Source: DASPWV01 sp046727855 (GTDB lineage: Bacteria > Acidobacteriota > Vicinamibacteria > Vicinamibacterales > UBA2999). From it: 27,346 bases of DNA. The notes beneath the pieces were generated by a model that saw nothing but the letters and a program-made list of their open reading frames with translations, ran no database searches and had not been told where the DNA came from. Each line of letters starts with the position of its first letter. Position 1 is the stretch's first letter. The position numbers were made by a program, and so were the translations under genes. Location: assembly GCA_046727855.1 (NCBI GenBank), contig JBKPDL010000182.1, positions 1-27,346 of the forward strand, written 5' to 3'. This document shows, in pieces, positions 17,193 through 24,992 of the stretch.

Positions 17193-18587
17193 TCAGATGT
17201 CCCAAACCCGCCCGTTGTCAAAAAACGTGATCTCGCCATCCTCGCTCACCTTCAACACAGGCCCGTAGCCGCTCGCCGCCATCGCCGCCGTCGTGCGCGC
17301 GCCTTCAGTAACACCCTCATCGGACCCGGGAAACGTTGCAGGTGGGTGTCGAAGGATAGCACCGACGGCCAGCAAATGCCCGTCTCGGTTTGTCACCATG
17401 GCGCCGTCCAACGTCGCGAGCACGTCAAGGAGGCTGGCATCAAGATCGAGGACGGTTCGCCCAGCCAGGACGTGCAGCAGATGCCGTTTCGAAGGCGTAG
17501 CCGGATCGAGCTGCTCGCCGAGCAGCTCCATGTCGAGACGATCGCCCGTCCCCACGAGCTCGGCCAGCGATTCCAGGGGGTGGCGCAACACGACGAACAA
17601 CGCGCCTTCGCGTTTGTCGGCGAGATCGAGTGCAGACTGAAACAGTTTGCGTGCCAGCGCGGTGTGACCTACGGCGGTCTGCCACATGCGGTACTTCGCG
17701 TCGATGTCGAGCAAGTGCCAGTCGGCATTACGGAACGTGAACATCTGCGCGCCGTCAGCAAAGAGCTTGATTTCACGGCCGGGACTGAGCACCACGCACA
17801 CGTTGCGGTTGCCGATGGTCGCGCACGCGTGTGCCGTGTAGGCGCGGGAACAGGGCACGACGAGCTCGCTCGGGCATTGGAGTTGCTGCGCCCACGTCTG
17901 CACGTCGACGATGTCGAGCAGCCGGCCATCGCCGGCAACCAGAAAGACGGTGCGCACGCCGTCTGCGAGGCGGAAGAAGCTCTTGATCGAGGTGAGCGCG
18001 CCGGTGTAATGCGGCCAAGCACGCTCCGAACGCGGATAGGCCGCCACCGGATCTTCGTCGCCCTCGAGCAGCATGACGCCTGTGGAGATCGGCTGGTTCT
18101 CGTAGGTCGACAACGCCGCCGTGCGCAGAATCTCGAGCACCTCCGCGACGCGCTCCGAGCGCGCGCCGTCGGCGCGCTTCGAATACGGCGTGCCGTCGAA
18201 GTACGCGCCAACGTAGCGATCCTCAATCGCGCCGCGAAACAGTCCCGGGCGCTCGAAGAGCAGCTGCGGGTTGAGAATCGCGCGAAAACGCGATTCGAGC
18301 ACCGCGCCTATTGCGCGTGCAAACTGCATCTCGTGGTCGGTAAATGGCCGGTCGGGCGGCACGCGCAGCACGTAGCGATTGCCAAACCATCGCACCACAA
18401 GCGCGCTGGGATCCGCGGTAGGCTCGATGGCAAGCCGGCCTTCGGACGATTGCGAGGGGGCAAATTCGGTTTCAAGCGTGGCGCGCTCGAAGAAATGCGC
18501 GAGCGCGCGCTGCAGAAATGCGTCGTAGTGAGCACCAACGGCAAACGGCGGGGGCAGCTTCGATGTCGACACGCTACGATCGATCAT
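17193..18587 (-). CDS. DisA_N/DAC-like domain protein (putative nucleotide cyclase or sensor)
   Basis: 464 residues with no signal peptide. About 1-300 is an N-terminal region I cannot assign; it has beta-rich stretches such as ALVVRWFGNRYVLRV, then TVFLVAGDGRLLDIVDV, and a Cys-containing VVPCSRAYTAHACATIGN block. About 305-460 resembles a diadenylate cyclase (DAC/DisA_N) domain: LARKLFQSALDLADKREGAL, then LDLDASLLDVLATLDGA (DGA at 394-396), VTNRDGHLLAVGAIL, GARTTAAMAASG and VLKVSEDGEITFF. The DGA motif is intact, but the family's RHR motif reads RTT (431-433), so c-di-AMP synthesis cannot be assumed. Large N-terminal sensor regions before DAC domains are known in non-Firmicutes bacteria. It heads the probable operon DAC-SDR-M28-PLP enzyme and lies eight bases from the divergent acyl ligase gene. 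Confidence 0.7.
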   Translation of the reverse strand: MIDRSVSTSKLPPPFAVGAHYDAFLQRALAHFFERATLETEFAPSQSSEGRLAIEPTADPSALVVRWFGNRYVLRVPPDRPFTDHEMQFARAIGAVLESRFRAILNPQLLFERPGLFRGAIEDRYVGAYFDGTPYSKRADGARSERVAEVLEILRTAALSTYENQPISTGVMLLEGDEDPVAAYPRSERAWPHYTGALTSIKSFFRLADGVRTVFLVAGDGRLLDIVDVQTWAQQLQCPSELVVPCSRAYTAHACATIGNRNVCVVLSPGREIKLFADGAQMFTFRNADWHLLDIDAKYRMWQTAVGHTALARKLFQSALDLADKREGALFVVLRHPLESLAELVGTGDRLDMELLGEQLDPATPSKRHLLHVLAGRTVLDLDASLLDVLATLDGAMVTNRDGHLLAVGAILRHPPATFPGSDEGVTEGARTTAAMAASGYGPVLKVSEDGEITFFDNGRVWDI

Positions 18588-18590
18588 AAT
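18585..18590 (+). promoter_or_regulatory. -10 box for the acyl ligase fusion, leaderless spacing
   Basis: CATAAT on plus, followed by TCACT and then the GTG start at 18596. A five-base gap places transcription start at the GTG. The complementary bases of this box include the ATG of the DAC-like gene. No -35 box was identified, and any RNA polymerase site must overlap the DAC-like coding start. Confidence 0.35.
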
Positions 18591-18595
18591 TCACT

Positions 18596-21133
18596 GTGCG
18601 CCGCGAAACACTGATCGACCTCTTTCGCGATTTGGATGCGCATCGCGGCGACTTCCTCGTTTATGACGACGGGTATCGCGTGCGACGGCATACCTATGCC
18701 GACGTCACGGGCGCGGCGCGTGCGTTTGCTCGTCGGCTGGCCGACAACGGCATCGGCAAAGGCGACAAAGTCGTGCTGTGGGGCGAAAACCGGCCGGAAT
18801 GGATTGCGTCCTACTGGGGCTGCATCATCGCCGGTGTCGTGGTCGTCCCGATTGACTATCGCTCGTCGCTGGATTTCCTGACAAAGGTTGCAACCATCGT
18901 CTCCGCGCGCGCCGTGATGATCGGCGATGACGTGCCGCAACATCCACGGCAGCTCGACGCGCTGATCTGGCGATTCAGCGATCTCGACTGGCAGTCCGAC
19001 GCTCCTTTGCCGTCCGTGGACGTCAAGCGCGACGACATCGTCCAAATCGTGTTTACGTCGGGCGCTACGGCCGAACCCAAAGGTGTGCTGATCACGCACC
19101 GCAACATCCTCGCGAACACCGTGCCGGTCGAGCGCGAGGTGATGAAGTACATGCGGAAGCTATACGTGAAGCCATTTTTGCCGATTCGCTTTCTGAATCT
19201 GCTGCCGCTCAGTCACATGTTCGGACAGTCGATGGCGACGACCATCCCGCCGATGGTGGACGGCACCGTGGTGTTCATGCGCAGCTTCAACCCGCACGAC
19301 ATCGTGAGGGTGGTGAAACACTGGCGGATCTCCGCGATCGTGTCAGTGCCAAAAATTCTCGACGTGCTTCGAGCGCACGCGCTCAGAATCGATCCATCGG
19401 CTGCGCAGCCATCGGAAGAGAAACTGTCCATACCGAAGAAATGGTGGCGCTACAGGAAGATTCATCGGATGTTCGGTTGGAAGTTCTGGGCGTTCATCTC
19501 TGGCGCGGCGCCGCTGCCAGCCGAAATCGAAGAGTTCTGGAAGCGACTGGGATTTGCCGTGATTCAGGGATACGGGCTCACCGAGACGGCGCCGATTGTG
19601 ACGCTCAATCATCCGTTCAAGACCAGCACGGGATCGGTGGGCACGCCGCTCGGTGGCGTTGAAGTGAAGCTGGCGGATGACGGAGAGATTCTCGTGCGCG
19701 GGGAGAATGTCAGCCGCGGGTATTACCAGGGCTCAGCGGTCGACCCCGCTCCCCCCGACTCCGCTCGCGCCGAGAAACCCGAGTTCCCCTCCCGATCGCT
19801 AGAACCCGGCTGGCTCCATACCGGCGATGTGGGCGAAATAGACGCGCAGGGGCGGCTCTTCATCAAGGGCCGCAAAAAGGAAATGATCGTGACGCCGGAA
19901 GGGCTCAACGTCTTTCCAGAGGATGTGGAGCGTGCGATTGACGCGCAGGCTGGCGTGCTTGAATCGGCGGCGGTCGCATCGGTGACCGATGGACAGGAAC
20001 GCGTGCACGCGGTGCTTGTCCTCGAACCAGGCGTCGACCCAGAAGCCGTCGTCCGCGCCGCAAATCAGCAGCTGCTCGATCACCAGCGCATCCGCAGTTT
20101 CTCGGTGTGGAGCGATGGTCCGCTGCCGCGCACCGAAGGCACGAAAAAGCTGAAACGCGCCGCCATCCGAAGCTGGGTGGCCACGGGTCACCGCCCGAGC
20201 GCCGCCGCGTCAGCCGAGGATCCGGTGGCGTCGCTCCTCGCGAGGTTTGCTGGATCACGCGAGGTCGATCCGAATACGTCGCTCGAAGCGCTGGGCCTGA
20301 GCTCGCTCGAACGCGTCGAGCTGATGGTTGCACTCGAGGACAAGCTGCAGACGCGCGTGGATGAGCGACGGTTCGCGGAGGCCAAAACCGTCGCCGAGCT
20401 GCGTACGCTGCTGGAAGAGGCGCCGGCGCAGGCAGAGCTTGCTGAGCCGGTTGATTTCCCCTCGTGGAACCGGCGCCGCTGGGTCAATTTGATTCGTCGC
20501 CTCAGTCTCGCGCTGTGGATTCTTCCAATCGCGCGGCTGTTCGCCTGGATTCGCGTGAGCGGCCTCGAACACCTGGAGCACATTCAGGGGCCGGTGGTGT
20601 TCGCGCCGAATCATCAGAGTCACTTCGACGTGCCGGTGATTCTCGCGGCACTGCCCGGCCACATTCGCAAAACGGTTGCGCCCGCGATGTCGAAGGAATT
20701 CTTCGCGGCGCATTTTTTCCCGAAGGACTTCACACGCCGCCAGGTGTTCATCAAGCGGCTGAATTACTATCTCGCCGCCTTTTTTTTCAACGCGTTTCCT
20801 CTGCCGCAGCGCGAAGCCGGCGCGCGCCAGACGCTGCGCTACATCGGCGAGGTCACTGGAGACAGCTATTCCGTGTTGATCTTTCCGGAAGGGGTGCGGT
20901 CACAAACCGGAGAAATCGGCCGATTCTTCGGCGGCATCGGCATGATCGGCTCGCGGCTGGACCTGCCAGTGATTCCCGTGCGGCTGGCCGGTGTCCATGA
21001 AATCCTCCACACCAAATGGAAGATGGCCAGACCCGGTCGCGTCGAGGTGCGCTTCGGCGCGCCCATGCGACTCAAAGGGGAGGATTACGCGACGCTTGCC
21101 AAGCAAGTTGAAGACGCCGTTCGCGCGTTGTGA
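18596..21133 (+). CDS. Acyl-AMP ligase / acyl carrier protein / PlsC acyltransferase fusion
   Basis: 845 residues in three domains. About 5-525 is an ANL adenylating domain: FTSGATAEPKGVLITHRN, then GYGLTETAP, GWLHTGDVGEID and the catalytic-lysine end TEGTKKLKR. About 540-610 is a carrier protein with EALGLSSLERVEL; Ser570 is the predicted phosphopantetheine site, with Ser replacing the usual Asp before it. About 640-845 is a PlsC-type acyltransferase: hydrophobic stretch 635-652, NHQSHFD (His673, Asp678), FPEGVRSQTGEIGRF (Glu765) and PVIPVRLAG. It probably activates a fatty acid as acyl-AMP, loads it on its own carrier domain, and transfers it to a lysophospholipid or similar acceptor at the membrane. 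E. coli Aas combines ligase and acyltransferase in the reverse order and without a fused carrier. The GTG at 18596 is chosen for the close -10 box; there is no Shine-Dalgarno. Confidence 0.85.
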   Translation: MRRETLIDLFRDLDAHRGDFLVYDDGYRVRRHTYADVTGAARAFARRLADNGIGKGDKVVLWGENRPEWIASYWGCIIAGVVVVPIDYRSSLDFLTKVATIVSARAVMIGDDVPQHPRQLDALIWRFSDLDWQSDAPLPSVDVKRDDIVQIVFTSGATAEPKGVLITHRNILANTVPVEREVMKYMRKLYVKPFLPIRFLNLLPLSHMFGQSMATTIPPMVDGTVVFMRSFNPHDIVRVVKHWRISAIVSVPKILDVLRAHALRIDPSAAQPSEEKLSIPKKWWRYRKIHRMFGWKFWAFISGAAPLPAEIEEFWKRLGFAVIQGYGLTETAPIVTLNHPFKTSTGSVGTPLGGVEVKLADDGEILVRGENVSRGYYQGSAVDPAPPDSARAEKPEFPSRSLEPGWLHTGDVGEIDAQGRLFIKGRKKEMIVTPEGLNVFPEDVERAIDAQAGVLESAAVASVTDGQERVHAVLVLEPGVDPEAVVRAANQQLLDHQRIRSFSVWSDGPLPRTEGTKKLKRAAIRSWVATGHRPSAAASAEDPVASLLARFAGSREVDPNTSLEALGLSSLERVELMVALEDKLQTRVDERRFAEAKTVAELRTLLEEAPAQAELAEPVDFPSWNRRRWVNLIRRLSLALWILPIARLFAWIRVSGLEHLEHIQGPVVFAPNHQSHFDVPVILAALPGHIRKTVAPAMSKEFFAAHFFPKDFTRRQVFIKRLNYYLAAFFFNAFPLPQREAGARQTLRYIGEVTGDSYSVLIFPEGVRSQTGEIGRFFGGIGMIGSRLDLPVIPVRLAGVHEILHTKWKMARPGRVEVRFGAPMRLKGEDYATLAKQVEDAVRAL

Positions 21134-21222
21134 TGTCCCGTACCTTCCGTACTGGTCGCACCCGTCGCATCCGCCTCCGCTTCGCCCGATGGTTACGCGA
21201 GCGACAGAGAGATCTCGCCGAA

Positions 21223-21244
21223 GCGGCCTCAACTTCAAGGCCGC
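21223..21244 (+). terminator. Stem-loop between the acyl ligase fusion and infA
   Basis: GCGGCCT-CAACTTCA-AGGCCGC is a perfect seven-pair stem with an eight-base loop, 90 bases after the stop codon. No T-run follows, so it is at most a weak intrinsic terminator or an infA upstream element. Confidence 0.3.
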
Positions 21245-21268
21245 GAAGGCGGGCCCGTCTCCATGTGG

Positions 21269-21274
21269 CATAAT
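21269..21274 (+). promoter_or_regulatory. Candidate infA -10 box
   Basis: CATAAT, 14 bases before the infA ATG. Transcription starting near 21281 would give a leader of about eight bases containing GAGGA (21284-21288), which directly abuts the ATG. No -35 match is visible. Confidence 0.35.
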
Positions 21275-21288
21275 GGTTGCTTCGAGGA

Positions 21289-21507
21289 ATGAGCAAGGAC
21301 GATCTCATTGATATGCAGGGCACGGTGGTCGCCGTGCACAGCGGTGGTCTTTACCGTGTGCAGGTGGACGCCGGTCACGAAGTGCTCGCTCAGTTGAGCG
21401 GCCGGATGCGGCGCTTCCGCATCAAGGTGGTGCCCGGCGATCGAGTGACGGTCGGAATCTCGCCCTACGATCCTCAGCGCGGAATCATCACGTTCCGCGC
21501 GCGGTAA
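21289..21507 (+). CDS. infA: Translation initiation factor IF-1
   Basis: 72 residues, the usual IF-1 length. A single S1-type OB fold with KDDLIDMQGTVVAVHSGGLYRVQVDAGHEVLAQLSGRMRRFRI, recognisable as the IF-1 pattern D-x-I-x-x-x-G-x-V, LSGRMRR and GDRV, ending DPQRGIITFRAR. It binds the A site of the 30S subunit during initiation. The frame continues upstream to a TTG at 21277, but the ATG at 21289 matches the family start. GAGGA touches the ATG, an unusually short spacing. It is not embedded in a ribosomal protein or secY operon here; the next gene is a DEAD-box helicase. (Motif text above is a continuous reading aid; key residues are the LSGRMRR and GDRV blocks.). Confidence 0.93.
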   Translation: MSKDDLIDMQGTVVAVHSGGLYRVQVDAGHEVLAQLSGRMRRFRIKVVPGDRVTVGISPYDPQRGIITFRAR

Positions 21508-21609
21508 ATCACTCAGTTGCGTTCATCAACCACCGCCTCCGCCCGGTCTACACAGCGGCGCGGGTCACAGTCCCGCCGCCGGCACCCCGCTCGATCGCAG
21601 GCCCCTGCT

Positions 21610-22794
21610 GTGATCGAAGCGAGCGGGCTCGGTCCCGATATCCTCTGGGAAACGATCGATGCGGATGCCGCGCCCATTCCGTTCAACACCCTCAATCTCG
21701 ACACCCGGCTCATGCAAGGGCTGCGCGATCTCGGGTTCGAGGGCACGCGTGCGGTGCAGGGCGCTGTGATCCCGATCGCGCTGTCCGGCTGCGACGTGGT
21801 GTCGTGCGCGGAAACCGGCACGGGCAAAACGCTTGCGTTTGCCGCGCCGATTCTGCAGCGGCTGCTGAGCGAGCCGCCGGGATACGGCGAGAGCGGACGC
21901 GATGCCTTTACGCGCGCGCTCGTGCTGGCGCCAACACGCGAGCTCGCGGTGCAGATCGAGGACACGCTGGTGGGTCTCACCTACCACGCGCTGATCTCGA
22001 CGGCTGCGGTGTACGGCGGCGTCGGCATGGATCCGCAGGAGCGCGCGCTCAAAGCTGGCGTGGACATCGTGGTGGCGACGCCGGGCCGTTTGATGGATCA
22101 CATGCGTCACGGCTCGACCGACTTCGTGCGGCTGCAGGTGCTCGTGCTCGATGAAGCCGATCGCATGATGGATATGGGCTTCTGGCCGGACGTGCAGCGC
22201 ATCATCGGCACGCTGCCCGCCGAGCGGCAGACGCTGCTCTTCTCGGCAACACTGCCCGACGAGATCATGAAGCTGGTGCACGAAACGCTGCGTGCGCCGC
22301 GCTATGTGCAGGTTGGCGACAATCGCGGCGCGGCGCGCACGATCAAGCATTCAATCGAGATCATGGCGCGCTGGAACAAAGTGGATTGGCTCGCGAAGTT
22401 CGTCCGTCACGGCGCGAGCGGTCCCGTGCTGGTGTTCGTGCGCACCAAGATCGGCGCCGATCGGGTGGCGCGGCATCTGCAGGCAAAGAGCATTCGCGCG
22501 GCGGCGCTGCACGCCGATCGCACGCAGCAGGAACGGCTGCGGGCGGTGGAAGGCTTCCGCGCCGGACTTCATCCGGTGCTGGTGGCCACCGACATCGCAG
22601 CGCGCGGCCTTGATATCGACGGCATCGCACACGTAGTAAATTTCGAAGTGCCGGATACACCGGAAGCGTACGTGCATCGCGTGGGCCGCACCGGCCGCTC
22701 GGGAGCCGAAGGCCACGCCATTACGCTGGTCGCGCCGGAAGAACAGCGCGCCTGGCGCGCGTTGGAGAATCGCGTTGGACTCCAACTTCAGTAA
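21610..22794 (+). CDS. DEAD-box RNA helicase (RhlE-like)
   Basis: 394 residues from the GTG at 21610; the frame is open to a TTG at 21517, which adds a Ser/Arg-rich stretch. ATP-dependent RNA unwinding. Motifs in order: F-x-x-L at FNTLNLD, Q motif near GTRAVQGAVIP, Walker A AETGTGKT, LAPTRELAVQ, ATPGRLMDHM, the DEAD box VLDEADRMMDMGF, LLFSATLP, VLVFVRTK, ATDIAARGLDI and HRVGRTGRSG. The C-terminus stops shortly after the helicase core with no RNA-binding extension, which resembles short RhlE/RhlB-type proteins. Neither start has a Shine-Dalgarno, so the N-terminus is unsure. It follows infA, suggesting a link to translation or ribosome assembly. The 3' end overlaps the next gene by 20 bases. 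Confidence 0.88.
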   Translation: MIEASGLGPDILWETIDADAAPIPFNTLNLDTRLMQGLRDLGFEGTRAVQGAVIPIALSGCDVVSCAETGTGKTLAFAAPILQRLLSEPPGYGESGRDAFTRALVLAPTRELAVQIEDTLVGLTYHALISTAAVYGGVGMDPQERALKAGVDIVVATPGRLMDHMRHGSTDFVRLQVLVLDEADRMMDMGFWPDVQRIIGTLPAERQTLLFSATLPDEIMKLVHETLRAPRYVQVGDNRGAARTIKHSIEIMARWNKVDWLAKFVRHGASGPVLVFVRTKIGADRVARHLQAKSIRAAALHADRTQQERLRAVEGFRAGLHPVLVATDIAARGLDIDGIAHVVNFEVPDTPEAYVHRVGRTGRSGAEGHAITLVAPEEQRAWRALENRVGLQLQ

Positions 22795-23065
22795 CAACTC
22801 GCCCGGCGGCGGCGGCACGCCCTCAGCGCCCGCTGAAAAGGCCGCTTTGTCGCCGGCGGCCGAGCGGTTCCAGTCGTGTCGCTGGCGGAAGCCCGCCGAG
22901 AACGGCACCCCGGAGCACTGCACGCATCGCGACGTGCTGCCGATGGCGGGGACAACCGGCTTCGTCCCCGAATCGTGGTGTGCGGACTGCCCGTACTACA
23001 AGGCGAAGCGAAGCCCGAGGAAGCGGCCGGAGACGGAGCCGCAGGACGACTGGCGACGCTGGTAG
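22775..23065 (+). CDS. Small Cys-rich protein coupled to the helicase, unknown function
   Basis: 96 residues from a TTG at 22775, with GGAG (22764-22767) seven bases upstream inside the helicase gene. A disordered Gly/Pro/Ala N-terminus (about 1-33) is followed by four cysteines spaced C-x13-C-x19-C-x2-C within CRWRKPAENGTPEHC, then HRDVLPMAG and ESWCADCPYYKAKR. The C-terminus is basic then acidic and ends DDWRRW. The cysteine spacing suggests a metal (zinc) or Fe-S site. The family is not recognised by name. Overlap with the helicase suggests translational coupling, so it may act on RNA or with the helicase; that is inference only. Confidence 0.6.
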   Translation: MDSNFSNNSPGGGGTPSAPAEKAALSPAAERFQSCRWRKPAENGTPEHCTHRDVLPMAGTTGFVPESWCADCPYYKAKRSPRKRPETEPQDDWRRW

Positions 23066-23170
23066 GTTCTGCGTTTCTGGGTTCCGAGGTTCCCGGCTCC
23101 AGGGTGCAGCGGTTCCGAGGTTTCTAGGTTCAGGATTCCGCGGTCCGGGCTTCCGTACTTCCGACGTTCA
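23066..23170. repeat. Degenerate GGTTCC-type repeat tract
   Basis: About 100 bases of intergenic DNA built from imperfect units such as GGTTCCGAGGTTCC, GCGGTTCCGAGG, TAGGTTCAGG and GGGCTTCCG at roughly 8-12 base spacing. It lies between the Cys-rich gene and the convergent DUF2277 gene. The units drift in sequence, so it looks like a decayed simple-sequence array rather than a coding region. Confidence 0.5.
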
Positions 23171-23177
23171 GGGGCGC

Positions 23178-23459
23178 TTATGCGTCGACCGCCGCCGCGA
23201 ATCGTTGCGCTGACCGCGCTTTCGCTTTGCGCGCCTCTTCCTCGCGGTTTTTGGGCGGCGCGCTCGTCTTGAGCGAGCGGATCAAGCGCTGCGCGACGTC
23301 AGTCACTTCCTCCACCGCGCGATTGAACGCCACCTCATTCGCTTTCGAGGGGCGATTCATGCCACTCAGCTTGCGAACAAACTGAATCGCCGACGCGCGA
23401 ATCTCGTCGTCTGTTGCTGGCGGTTCGAAGTTGGTGAGCGTCCGAATATTGCGGCACAT
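23178..23459 (-). CDS. DUF2277 family protein
   Basis: 93 residues. The start MCRNIRTLTNFEPPAT, the following EIRASAIQFVRKLSG, the PSKANEVAFNRAV block and a charged C-terminus (NREEEARKAKARS) match DUF2277, a small family with no established function; the N-terminal MCRNI is its hallmark. Length and start agree with the family. It is mostly helical and soluble. It stands alone between the GGTTCC repeat tract and a divergent small gene 59 bases away. Confidence 0.8.
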   Translation of the reverse strand: MCRNIRTLTNFEPPATDDEIRASAIQFVRKLSGMNRPSKANEVAFNRAVEEVTDVAQRLIRSLKTSAPPKNREEEARKAKARSAQRFAAAVDA

Positions 23460-23518
23460 GACTCAAATTCTCCCATACCAGGCGTAAACTGAAGCCAGGC
23501 TCGCCATTGGAGGTATCC

Positions 23519-23776
23519 ATGAGCGCCGAGCGGTCTGATTTGCCGCGCGAGGATCCCCATGCTCAGCTGGAGCTCGCCCTTATCTCCGAATTCTTGCAGC
23601 GTCTGGGTTACAGTCTCGCCTCATTGCATGAACTCCCTGCCGATCAAGCGGATGCGCTGTTCAAGCAGGCGTCGCTCTATGCGTCTGGCAGGCTCTCGGA
23701 AGTGGAATCGCGCGCGCACTACTTCGACGAGATGCATCAGGGTCCGGCGCCGCCTCCTCGGACGCCGCGGACCTGA
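23519..23776 (+). CDS. Small hypothetical soluble protein
   Basis: 85 residues from the ATG at 23519, with a strong GGAGG (23509-23513) five bases upstream; an earlier in-frame start at 23507 overlaps that site and is rejected. The protein is predicted helical (ELALISEFLQRLGYSLASL, then ADALFKQASLYASGRL and EVESRAHYFDEMH), with a proline-rich tail. No family or function is recognised. It converges on the BRCT-MerR-TPR gene with five bases between stops. Confidence 0.65.
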   Translation: MSAERSDLPREDPHAQLELALISEFLQRLGYSLASLHELPADQADALFKQASLYASGRLSEVESRAHYFDEMHQGPAPPPRTPRT

Positions 23777-23781
23777 CATCA

Positions 23782-24990
23782 CTAATCGGAGAACTCCCGT
23801 GCCAGCTCCACCCACTCGCCGTCCGGCGCCAACCGCTGATACGCGCGCCAATGCGGCTGCGCCTCGGCCGAGCGGCCCATTTTCTCGAGCGTGACGGCCA
23901 GATAAAAATGCGCGTCCGGGTATTCACGATTCAACGCGAGCGCCTCGCCATAGCACGCTTCCGCATCGACATATTGGCCATGATCGTGGTGGATGTTGCC
24001 GAGATTGAAATACGCTTCGAAGTACGTCGGATCGAGCACAATCGCGCGCTCGTACAACGCTTGCGCCTCGGCCAGCTCGTTGCGTGCGTAGCGGATATTG
24101 GCCAGGTTGATCAACGCGGCGACCAGATCGGGATCTTTTTCGAGCGCGCGGCGATAGGCCTGCGACGCCTCCTCCTGCTTCTCGGGCGTGCCATCGTCGA
24201 GCAGCGAACCCATGAGAAAGTACTGTTCCGCCGCCGTCAGCGGACGCGAGGGCAGCGGACTCCCTGAGCGATCGCCTGCAGGGCGCGACGGCGCCATCGC
24301 CTCGCGCGGCATGAGCGCGATGATGCGCGCCGGCTGCGCGTCGATGCGAAAGTCGAACGTCAACTGTCCCGTGCGCGTCGCCTGCAGATCGCGGAGCACG
24401 GCGCGGAACGAGACACCCTTCTGCAGCTCGCTGTTCACTTGCCGCAGCAGCGTGAGATCGGCGAACGTGAAAAAAGTGTCCGCGTTGTTCTTGAAAGCCG
24501 GTCGGATGAAGCCCCATTTCTGCAGATATCGCAGGTGATCCGCGCGCAGCGCGCCGTACATGGCAAGCACGTCGCGCTGTCCGTAGTGTTGCTCGCGGCG
24601 TCCGGCAACCGACGGCAACCCGCACCGGCGGCAGAATTCGTCTTCGCTCACAATGGCGATGTGCCCCGGATCGTCGGCGTTGATCTGGGCCGCGCGCCGC
24701 AGTTTCTGCCTATGGGTGCTGTTGTCGTTGGCGATGCGCGCGAGATCGGGTACGCCGTCGGGATAGGTTTCCCCGCCCACAACGAGCAGCGTGGTGCGCT
24801 GTGTCACCTCGTCTTCGACGGTGCCGCCGAAGCGCTCGACAACAGTACGTGCTTCTTTACGGTCGAGCGACCACAGCTTGCCGGTAAAGACAACGGTTTC
24901 GCCGGTCAGCGGCAACTGATCCGGCGCATCGAATGGCAGACCCGACACTTGTTTCGCGTTCAAGATGGAGCAGAACGCGACAGTTGTCAA
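23782..24990 (-). CDS. BRCT - MerR-like helix-turn-helix - TPR fusion protein
   Basis: 402 residues. About 28-122 is a BRCT domain like that ending DNA ligase LigA (GETVVFTGKLWSLDRKEA, then FGGTVEDEVTQRTTLLVVG and SEDEFCRRCGL). About 138-205 is a MerR-type DNA-binding region (AMYGALRADHLRYLQKWGFI, then FTFADLTLLRQVN). About 254-395 holds three or more TPR units (AYRRALEKDPDLVAALINLA, ALYERAIVLDPTYFEAYFNLG, CYGEALALNREYPDAHFYLA). No catalytic domain is seen, so a DNA-linked adaptor or regulator is plausible. The start is unsure: the TTG at 24990 has no Shine-Dalgarno and its first six bases are TTGACA. A promoter there (-10 CATCTT, 17-base spacer) would favour the GTG at 24948 (residue 15), which still keeps the whole BRCT domain. 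Confidence 0.78.
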   Translation of the reverse strand: MTTVAFCSILNAKQVSGLPFDAPDQLPLTGETVVFTGKLWSLDRKEARTVVERFGGTVEDEVTQRTTLLVVGGETYPDGVPDLARIANDNSTHRQKLRRAAQINADDPGHIAIVSEDEFCRRCGLPSVAGRREQHYGQRDVLAMYGALRADHLRYLQKWGFIRPAFKNNADTFFTFADLTLLRQVNSELQKGVSFRAVLRDLQATRTGQLTFDFRIDAQPARIIALMPREAMAPSRPAGDRSGSPLPSRPLTAAEQYFLMGSLLDDGTPEKQEEASQAYRRALEKDPDLVAALINLANIRYARNELAEAQALYERAIVLDPTYFEAYFNLGNIHHDHGQYVDAEACYGEALALNREYPDAHFYLAVTLEKMGRSAEAQPHWRAYQRLAPDGEWVELAREFSD

Positions 24991-24992
24991 AC

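Noticed and set aside
21517..21609. Ser/Arg-rich N-terminal extension of the DEAD-box helicase
   Set aside because: It starts at a TTG without a ribosome site and looks like intergenic DNA; it remains possible.
24962..24990. Strong minus-strand promoter from TTGACA at 24990-24985
   Set aside because: The -35 is perfect, but the -10 (CATCTT) matches only three of six, so it is kept only as a reason to doubt the start codon.
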